Of a DNA stretch of 21,766 nucleotides, positions 15,075-21,766 are shown one piece after another (the stretch's first letter is position 1; each line of letters starts with the position of its first letter). This DNA is from an uncultured Bacteroidales bacterium (GTDB lineage: Bacteria; Bacteroidota; Bacteroidia; Bacteroidales; UBA932). The position numbers and the translations under genes are program-made. The stretch covers positions 1-21,766 of the forward strand of contig CAKUSF010000024.1 of assembly GCA_934678915.1 (NCBI GenBank), given 5' to 3'. Below the pieces are notes generated by a model. It searched no databases, had not been told where the DNA came from, and saw only the letters and a list, made by a program, of their open reading frames with translations.

Positions 15075-18000
15075 CCAGCGTTCTCATCAAGGGAACCACC
15101 AACGGCACTATGACAGACATCGACGGTAACTATAGCCTCTCCGGGCTCAAGTCAAACACCGTTCTCGTCTTCTCATCAATCGGTTTCGAGACTCAGGAAA
15201 TCTCCGTCGGCAGCCGGAATGTGATCAATGTCACACTCGCCGAAGAAGCCGAATTCCTCAACGATGTGGTCGTCGTGGCTTATGGTACCGCGAAGAAAAG
15301 AGACCTTACCGGCTCAATGTCTTCCATCAAGGGCGACAACATCAAGGCGCAGAGTGTGTCTTCAATCTCACGCGCTCTAGAGGGTGCGGCTCCGGGTATC
15401 CAGTTGTCCTCCGTTGATGGTCAGCCAGGTCTCGATATGGCCATCCGTGTCCGCGGAGCCTCATCTACCTCCGATGGTTCCGCTGTGGCGCTCGTTGTAA
15501 TCGATGGAGTTCCGGCTCAGACATCCAACCCTCTTTCTACCATCAACCCTTCCGACATTGAAAGCATCTCAGTGCTCAAGGACGCCGCCTCAACAGCACT
15601 TTACGGTTCCCGTGGTGCCAACGGTGTCATCCTCATCAACACCAAGAAAGGCAGCGAAGGCAAGACACAGGTGACATTCGACACCCGCATTGGTTGGAAC
15701 AGCGTGGGACAGTTCAACATGTCCAACATGACCGAAGCCTCCGACATTTATGAATATGCCTGGCTGTCCATCTACAACTCTTACCGCTACGGTGTGGATG
15801 GGACAGGTAGACCTGGCGTTGGCGAGGACGGAATCCCTTACACCAACTTCCAGAACCCTAACCATACTCACGAGGAGGCTGCCGAGTTCGCTTCACAGCA
15901 TCTTTTCAACTATGTGAACAGTGAGACGAATTTCCAGCGCAACTCTCTCAACAACGCTCTCGTGTATGATGTTCCGGGCGCGAGATATGTGTTCTCCGGA
16001 GGAACTGGCAATGCACGTTCATCCACAATGATGGACGCTTACCTTGTAAACACAAACGGCAAACTCAATCCTGACGCGAAGTACTTCCTTCCTAAGGACA
16101 GCAAGTACAATAGCCTCTTTGAGACCGCATTCCGTCAGGAGTACAACGCCTCACTCAAGGGCGGCACCGAGAAACTGAACTATTTCGCATCCTTGGGATA
16201 TACTTCTGATCCGTCCTACATCCCGACATCATCTTTCGAGCGTTACAACGGACGTGTAAGTGTGAACGCCCAGCCGCTCAAGTGGCTTAAGTTCGGAAGC
16301 AACATCGGCTACACCCGAACCACCACCAATGAGATGGCGACCCGTTGGGGACGTAACGCTGGTTCAGCCGGAGGAAACGTGTTCCGCTATGTGAACGGAA
16401 CCTCATCCCTGATTTCCATCTATATGCTTGATGAGAATCACAACTATGTCTATGACTCCGAAGGCAACAGGCTCGAGAATGTGACAAACAAAACAGAGAC
16501 TTATTCTCCTCTTGGTCCTACCACAGGAAACGCATTCGGAAAGGGCGTTCATTCTGAGTTTGACAAAAACAAGAACGAGACCATCCGCAGCATTTTCACA
16601 ACCAGATCCTACGCTCAGGTTCTCTTCACCAAGGATCTCAACCTTCTTGTCAACTTCAGCTATGACTCAGACGACACCGATTATCTCCGCTACCGCGCCG
16701 CAGGCACATATAATGGAGGCACTAACGGTGGTCTCAACAAGACACTCACAAATAGGTTCATCCTTAACAACCAGATTCTCCTCAACTACTCACATGACTT
16801 CAGGAGCGGTCACCACGTGGATGCCCTGCTCGGTCACGAGTGGAACAGCGACAAGTATCATTCGGTTCTCTATGCATCTGGTTATGAACTCATCCCTGGT
16901 TGGATTTCCGGTGGCAACTTCATCGGACGCTACACCAACGGCGGAACAACTCTTTCGGGCTCACCAAGTTGGAGCCAGTATGAGGTGAACATGGAGTCCT
17001 ACATCGGACGCGTGAACTACAACTATGACGAGAAATATTACTTGAGCGCATCAATCCGTAGGGATGGTTCCTCCAAGTTCATGAACAACAAGTGGGGAAC
17101 ATTTGGCTCTGTCGGAGCAAGCTGGGTGATTTCAAGAGAAGGATTCATGTCAGCGACAAGCTCTTGGCTCGACTTCCTCAAGGTACGCGGAAGCTATGGT
17201 GTCCTCGGTAACTCAAACGGTATCGGTAGCTACACCAACCACACATGGTCCTATTCAGCCACCTCTTACCAGCAAACGACAAACGGTACAGGCATTCCAG
17301 CCGGCTACAAACTTAGCAGTGGCGCGCTCGTGAACGATCAGCTCACGTGGGAGAAGAACAGGGAGTTTGACCTCGGCCTTGATTTCGGAGTATTGGGGCG
17401 CAGGATCAACGGTTCTATCGACTTCTACAACCATGTTACTCCTAATGCTTTCTACAGTGCCAACTACTCTGCTCTCGCCGGATCCGGTAGTGAGACGCTC
17501 CAACAGAATGCAGCTGTTCTCCGTAACCGTGGATTGGAACTTGAGCTCAGTTTTGACATCATCCGCACAGACGACATGACTTTGAACTTCACCACCAACG
17601 GAACCCATTATAGAACGACTTTGATTGAAGTTCCGGAAGAGAATATTCCTGACAACACAAACCTTGATCTTCCTCAAGGCACATGGCAGGCAGGCGTAGG
17701 CTCATTCTCCGCCTCTGGAGCAGGAGGTGCCAGCATAGGTTATCTCCGTGGAGAAGGCCGCGACTGGTACAACATCTATCTGTACAAGTACGCTGGTGTT
17801 GATAAGGAATCAGGTCTTCCTATGTACTGGCACCGCGTCACCAATGCTGATCTCGGTCTCAATGACGACGGCACGACCAGATCCGCAGGATACGACCACA
17901 ACGGACGCTATAAGGACTTGAAACTAGGCGAGAATGTAAAGACCCTTGTCAGCTCTGACGCTTCCCTCTACGAGATGGGCAGTGCCACACCTGACTGGAT

Positions 18001-18514
18001 CGGTGGTTTCAACATCAATTTCCGGTACAAAAACTTCGACATCTCCACACAGTTCGCCTATCAGCTCGGTGGCAAGTTCTTCAGCACGGAGTACGGTAAC
18101 GGTCTTTACGACAGTGGTTATGTCTCTGCGGTTTCAGAACAGAAATCAACTGATCTTATCGGTGACACATTCACTGAGGGCAACACATCAGCCTACTTCC
18201 CTATGCAGTGGTGGAACACTGATTACTACAATGGCTCCACTTTCGGTTCATGGAAGTACACCGACATGGCTCTTTTCAGCGCGTCTTATCTAAAGTGCAA
18301 GAACATCACCATCGGCTACACTCTTCCTAAGAAGATCCTCAATGCGATTAAGGCAAGCACGATCCGCGTCTATGCTTCAGCCGACAACCTTTTCTATGTT
18401 TCAGCAAAGAAGGGTGTGGATCCATCAATGTCCATTCTGGGTGGTTTCGAGGTCGGACAGTATGTCTATCCTTCAATGAGAACAATCTCACTCGGAGCTA
18501 ACATAACATTCTAA
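14957..18514 (+). CDS. SusC/RagA-family TonB-dependent outer-membrane transporter (locus 2)
   Basis: Import barrel of the second locus. 1185 aa: signal peptide cut after TQAFA, carboxypeptidase-regulatory-like domain (about 23-97), VVVAYGTAKKRDLTGS TonB-box region, plug motifs IRVRGAS, LVVIDGVPAQ and ESISVLKDAASTALYGSRGANGVI, and a barrel ending in ISLGANITF. The start is fixed by the conserved MGKRLITI opening shared with the first susC. Beyond the first 60-70 residues the two transporters differ, including about 115 extra residues here, so they probably carry different ligands. It is followed 13 bases later by susD. Upstream sequence has phased repeats and a -7 element. Confidence 0.96.
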   Translation: MGKRLITILLVLLTVGTQAFAQSSVSGKVTDKAGEPLVGASVLIKGTTNGTMTDIDGNYSLSGLKSNTVLVFSSIGFETQEISVGSRNVINVTLAEEAEFLNDVVVVAYGTAKKRDLTGSMSSIKGDNIKAQSVSSISRALEGAAPGIQLSSVDGQPGLDMAIRVRGASSTSDGSAVALVVIDGVPAQTSNPLSTINPSDIESISVLKDAASTALYGSRGANGVILINTKKGSEGKTQVTFDTRIGWNSVGQFNMSNMTEASDIYEYAWLSIYNSYRYGVDGTGRPGVGEDGIPYTNFQNPNHTHEEAAEFASQHLFNYVNSETNFQRNSLNNALVYDVPGARYVFSGGTGNARSSTMMDAYLVNTNGKLNPDAKYFLPKDSKYNSLFETAFRQEYNASLKGGTEKLNYFASLGYTSDPSYIPTSSFERYNGRVSVNAQPLKWLKFGSNIGYTRTTTNEMATRWGRNAGSAGGNVFRYVNGTSSLISIYMLDENHNYVYDSEGNRLENVTNKTETYSPLGPTTGNAFGKGVHSEFDKNKNETIRSIFTTRSYAQVLFTKDLNLLVNFSYDSDDTDYLRYRAAGTYNGGTNGGLNKTLTNRFILNNQILLNYSHDFRSGHHVDALLGHEWNSDKYHSVLYASGYELIPGWISGGNFIGRYTNGGTTLSGSPSWSQYEVNMESYIGRVNYNYDEKYYLSASIRRDGSSKFMNNKWGTFGSVGASWVISREGFMSATSSWLDFLKVRGSYGVLGNSNGIGSYTNHTWSYSATSYQQTTNGTGIPAGYKLSSGALVNDQLTWEKNREFDLGLDFGVLGRRINGSIDFYNHVTPNAFYSANYSALAGSGSETLQQNAAVLRNRGLELELSFDIIRTDDMTLNFTTNGTHYRTTLIEVPEENIPDNTNLDLPQGTWQAGVGSFSASGAGGASIGYLRGEGRDWYNIYLYKYAGVDKESGLPMYWHRVTNADLGLNDDGTTRSAGYDHNGRYKDLKLGENVKTLVSSDASLYEMGSATPDWIGGFNINFRYKNFDISTQFAYQLGGKFFSTEYGNGLYDSGYVSAVSEQKSTDLIGDTFTEGNTSAYFPMQWWNTDYYNGSTFGSWKYTDMALFSASYLKCKNITIGYTLPKKILNAIKASTIRVYASADNLFYVSAKKGVDPSMSILGGFEVGQYVYPSMRTISLGANITF

Positions 18515-18527
18515 AACACGGTTTGAA

Positions 18528-20213
18528 ATGAACAAGATTAAAACTATAGCCGCATTCGCGGCAGCATCACTTCTGACATTCCAGTCTTGCTCGGATATGC
18601 TGGATGTCACAAACCCGAACTCGCTGAACGATGACCAGATCAGGGAATTGCTCGCGAGCTCCGACGAGGCGAAGGTAAACGCCACCCTCGAAGCCATCGG
18701 CTCAGGTCTCGAGGCGTACATCTGTCTGGTTCATAACAACTTGTCTGGCGGTTTCTCCAACGCCTACAACAACGAGTTCGCGATCCATATCTCACGTAAT
18801 GTAGCCTGTGAGAACATGATCTATGGTGATGTCGCTAATTCCATCTCTAGCGGATGGGCAAGCTACTACAATCACACTTTCAACGCTGCGGACAAGAACG
18901 AGAACGCTAGTTGCTATGGATGGTGGTACAGCTCTTCTTACATAATCGCACAGGCGAACAAGGCTGCGACCTACCTCACGGACGAGGTGGCGACCTCCCC
19001 TAACGCGCTTCCAGCAGTTAAGACCTATGCCGCGCAGGCCAAGACACTCCGCGCTTATGGTTACCTCCAGCTCATGGAACGCTTCCGCAAGGCGTACAAA
19101 TATGGTGGCAGTGAGCAGCAGGGCATGCCTATTTACACCAAATATGCCTACAACACCCCTGTGGCTCCTTTGACGGCACAGGAGACTTGGGAGTGGATCA
19201 TCAAGGAACTTGAGGACGCTGGTTCATACTTTGCAGCCGGAAAGAACAGTGCGACCGATGGTTACACAACAGTCAACCCGACAGACCTTACAACATTCTA
19301 CGACATCGACCGCACCTTGTCAGACTTTTTCCTTGCCCGCGCTTGCTTGGACTATGGTGAGTACGACAAGGCAATCACTGCCTGCCAGCGTATCTTGGCG
19401 AAGTACCCAACCCTCATCGACGAAGCTCACTATGGCGTTCAGACCAGCCGTCTTGACGACATTGCCACACCGCTTGATGACACTTGGAAGAAGGGCAAGG
19501 ATGAAGTCAGGAATGACGATAATGCATTCCTGAGCATTCCAAGCAACCCAGAGGTGCTCTTCGGCTGGACAAGTGAGAGCAATCTCTATTCGTGGAACAA
19601 CCTCAACAGCCTAAAAGCCGGAAACAGCAAGAGCGGTCTCTTCCAGATCAGTGAGAGTCTTTACAACAAGATTGACGACAACGACTATCGTAAGGGCATC
19701 TTCGCGGATCACGAGGTTGAAAGCTACCCTTACTTCACAGACAATGGCCATGCGGCGAGCACGCTCCTCAAATACACCAATCTTAAGTGGGGAGCTACGA
19801 TCTGCCAGAATGCCGATGAGCGTACATACACCAACATCAGCTCAGACCAAATCATATTCCGTTCTTCAGAGGTTCTCCTTATGCTGGCTGAGGCTCAGTA
19901 CCAAGCCGGCAAGGAAGCTGATGCGAAGACTACCCTTAACAAACTCCTTGCAGCCCGTACCAAGTCAGGGGCCGCAACCCTTACTTGTGACAATTACAAA
20001 GGCGGTCTCGGCACCTGGGAGCAGATCCAGCTTCAGTGGCAGATCGAGATGTGGGGTGAGAACGGCCTTGACTACTATTGCCACAAGCGTTGGAACACCG
20101 ACGCTGTCCGTCAGGGTGGAAACCACTGGAAAGATTACACATGGAGCGTTGAGGATATGGAGTGGCAGATCCCTCAAAAGGAACTCTCTACTAACTCACA
20201 CTGGAACAAGTAA
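18528..20213 (+). CDS. SusD/RagB-family outer-membrane lipoprotein (locus 2)
   Basis: Surface binding lid for the adjacent SusC. 561 aa with lipobox ending FQSC, Cys21, then SDMLDVTNPNS, a common SusD start. TPR-type helices include AKTLRAYGYLQLMERFRKAY, and the C-terminal part has RSSEVLLMLAEAQYQAGKEA. The length is typical. It shows little resemblance to the locus 1 SusD beyond family motifs, in line with a different ligand. It is 13 bases from susC and 17 bases from the next gene, so the three are one operon. Confidence 0.95.
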   Translation: MNKIKTIAAFAAASLLTFQSCSDMLDVTNPNSLNDDQIRELLASSDEAKVNATLEAIGSGLEAYICLVHNNLSGGFSNAYNNEFAIHISRNVACENMIYGDVANSISSGWASYYNHTFNAADKNENASCYGWWYSSSYIIAQANKAATYLTDEVATSPNALPAVKTYAAQAKTLRAYGYLQLMERFRKAYKYGGSEQQGMPIYTKYAYNTPVAPLTAQETWEWIIKELEDAGSYFAAGKNSATDGYTTVNPTDLTTFYDIDRTLSDFFLARACLDYGEYDKAITACQRILAKYPTLIDEAHYGVQTSRLDDIATPLDDTWKKGKDEVRNDDNAFLSIPSNPEVLFGWTSESNLYSWNNLNSLKAGNSKSGLFQISESLYNKIDDNDYRKGIFADHEVESYPYFTDNGHAASTLLKYTNLKWGATICQNADERTYTNISSDQIIFRSSEVLLMLAEAQYQAGKEADAKTTLNKLLAARTKSGAATLTCDNYKGGLGTWEQIQLQWQIEMWGENGLDYYCHKRWNTDAVRQGGNHWKDYTWSVEDMEWQIPQKELSTNSHWNK

Positions 20214-20230
20214 TACAAAAGGCATTCAAT

Positions 20231-21640
20231 ATGAAAAAGATATTTTTGATCCTTTCCACCATTTTGGCTACAGTAGCGGCTGTTTCATGCCAAGACACGG
20301 ATGAGACAGAACTCGTAGCCACCACAGGTGTGACCCTCAGCGCCACAGAGGTCTCCATATTTCCGGGAGAGCAGGTTGAACTTAAGGCAACCCTTACTCC
20401 TGACAATTGCACAAGTTCATATAAGACTTGGGCATCTTCAGACGCGAAGGTCGCAACCGTTGACGTCTGGGGGCGTGTCGTAGGTCTCACTCCAGGCGTG
20501 ACAACAATCACCGTGACCACAGCTTCCGGCAAGTGCACGGCAGACTGCAAGGTTACCGTCAAGGAAATTTCTGTGACAGGGGTGACACTCAACAAGACTA
20601 CCGCAACTGTTTACATCGGTGAAAACATAGAGGATCTCACCGCTACAATAACACCTGAAAACGCTTCGGACAAAACAGTTACGTGGGCTTCTTCAAACAC
20701 GGAAATCGCGACTGTTGATGAAACAGGAAAGGTAACTGGAGTCGAGCTCGGAAAGGCCACCATCACGGCCACAACAAAGAACGGAATCTCAGCATCATGC
20801 GAGGTGACAGTGTTGATACGCACTCCTACCGAACCAGAGACCGTCGAGCTTTGGAAAAGCGACAACGCTGGCTACCGCGGACTCTTCGGAGCTGATGCTG
20901 ACAACGGCAAGACCGCCGGCATCGGTGGCTGGCTGAGCTACAAGGACGGCGTCGCATACTGGACAGAGAACACCACCGGAGCCGCGCGCAAGGCGACCCT
21001 GGAGCTCTCCACCGGAAGCAAGATCACCGTCAGTCAGGTGGATGCCAAAGACCTTGCGGGTAGTTACACGTTCTATACATATTCTTTCAAGACCACCGGT
21101 GTCAGCAACACTGTGATTGTGAACAATGGGGCCAGGCAACACGAGACTGCGGTTGAGTTCAAGGCCGTGGAGAATCCGACAACCATCAACGGACACGTTC
21201 ATAACCTTGATCTCGTGGGTCTATACCTTGACTTCGCCGTTCCTGCGTCTTTTGAGATTGCAGATGGTACTCCTGTGATCTACACCTACATGTCACTTGA
21301 TTACCAGAAGGTAAGCAACGGCAAAGAAGTGGCCTGCATCACACAGCTCACAAATAGCACCACTTACGGATCGCACATTTTCGCACCTCTTAAATTCGGT
21401 GTGAATGACTGCAACTATGCATGGATCGGATGGGGCGTTGACGACCTATTTGGAGCTCCTAAGTTCGGCATAGGCACGCCTGCACAGAGATTGGTTTCCG
21501 AAGGTCTGTATTTCTGCGGTTTCTCATTTGTTGCCAAGGGGTACGCAGAGGGAGGATACTCTACCATCTACCAGTTGAACTACAATAACAAATGGACCTA
21601 CGATGGTTCAAACGGAGGTGCCTACTTCGCAAAGAAGTAA
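20231..21640 (+). CDS. BIG2-domain surface lipoprotein, likely glycan-binding (SusE/F position)
   Basis: A 469-aa lipoprotein, lipobox AAVSC with Cys20. Two bacterial Ig-like (BIG2) domains follow, about residues 31-112 and 115-195, each with the pattern VTLSATEVSIFPGE / TWASSDAKVATVD / GLTPGVTTITVT. The C-terminal 265 residues are beta-rich and aromatic (GGWLSYKDGVAYW, YAWIGWGVDDLFG) and match no family I can name; they probably hold the binding site. Third genes after susD commonly encode surface glycan-binding proteins, with Ig-like modules as spacers that push the binding domain away from the membrane. That role is inferred from position and architecture. A terminator lies 57 bases beyond its stop. 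Confidence 0.82.
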   Translation: MKKIFLILSTILATVAAVSCQDTDETELVATTGVTLSATEVSIFPGEQVELKATLTPDNCTSSYKTWASSDAKVATVDVWGRVVGLTPGVTTITVTTASGKCTADCKVTVKEISVTGVTLNKTTATVYIGENIEDLTATITPENASDKTVTWASSNTEIATVDETGKVTGVELGKATITATTKNGISASCEVTVLIRTPTEPETVELWKSDNAGYRGLFGADADNGKTAGIGGWLSYKDGVAYWTENTTGAARKATLELSTGSKITVSQVDAKDLAGSYTFYTYSFKTTGVSNTVIVNNGARQHETAVEFKAVENPTTINGHVHNLDLVGLYLDFAVPASFEIADGTPVIYTYMSLDYQKVSNGKEVACITQLTNSTTYGSHIFAPLKFGVNDCNYAWIGWGVDDLFGAPKFGIGTPAQRLVSEGLYFCGFSFVAKGYAEGGYSTIYQLNYNNKWTYDGSNGGAYFAKK

Positions 21641-21696
21641 ACACAATAAATAGATCTTCCATAGAGGCTGACTCCATTTGAAAGAATATCTTTACG

Positions 21697-21742
21697 CACC
21701 CTCCTCCACCATGCTACGGCTGGGAGGAGGGTGTTTCTATTT
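21697..21742 (+). terminator. Rho-independent terminator of locus 2
   Basis: An 11-bp perfect stem, CACCCTCCTCC (21697-21707) with GGAGGAGGGTG (21723-21733), a 15-base loop and then TTTCTATTT. It ends the susC-susD-lipoprotein operon. Nothing further is recognisable to the window end. Confidence 0.88.
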
Positions 21743-21766
21743 GCTGATATTCGGAGACTTCTACTG

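Overview
The window looks like a gut-type Bacteroidota (Bacteroidales) chromosome. The evidence is two complete SusC/SusD pairs, lipoprotein signal peptides throughout, a GH92 glycosidase, a PD-(D/E)XK (Rpn-type) transposase-like gene and a Bacteroidota-style promoter (TTG, about 20 nt, TAnnTTTG). The species cannot be fixed from sequence alone, and I see no rRNA, tRNA or CRISPR array.

Left part (1-6019, plus strand): an overlapping three-gene operon encodes a secreted GH92 alpha-mannosidase, a polytopic membrane protein with a large soluble C-terminal half (DUF6057-like), and a lipoprotein with one CxxCH haem-c motif and PD40/TolB-like propeller repeats. All three genes carry in-frame copies of the same short palindromic repeat (core CTTCGACAAGCTCAG or its complement). 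The copies lie where insertion is harmless: after a signal peptide, in a membrane-protein loop, and in a signal-peptide n-region. A divergent promoter at the left edge points off the window.

Middle part (about 5990-7956): a scrambled region. An intact small lipoprotein gene (7498-7956, minus) has a second, truncated copy (about 5997-6140, minus) abutting and slightly overlapping the 3' end of the PD40 gene. A relic of the PD40 gene's 3' end sits at 7451-7483, beside the intact lipoprotein gene. An Rpn-family nuclease gene (6330-7340) lies between. This reads as a duplicated convergent gene pair that was later partly deleted.

Right part (7987-21742): two divergent SusC/SusD loci. Locus 1 (minus) is susC-susD with a 14-bp-stem terminator. 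Locus 2 (plus) is susC-susD plus a BIG2-domain surface lipoprotein and a terminator. Between them sits a chorismatase-like (FkbO/Hyg5, RidA-fold) gene. The two susC genes share a 164-bp inverted repeat covering the 5' leader and signal-peptide coding region, with the leader identical, so the 1.5-kb centre could be invertible. The intergenic region before the second susC has helically phased direct repeats that look like operators.

Probable biology: glycan capture and import at the outer membrane, and periplasmic mannose trimming by GH92. No PUL sensor/regulator (SusR, hybrid two-component system or sigma/anti-sigma pair) is encoded in the window, and GH92 is the only recognisable glycosidase.
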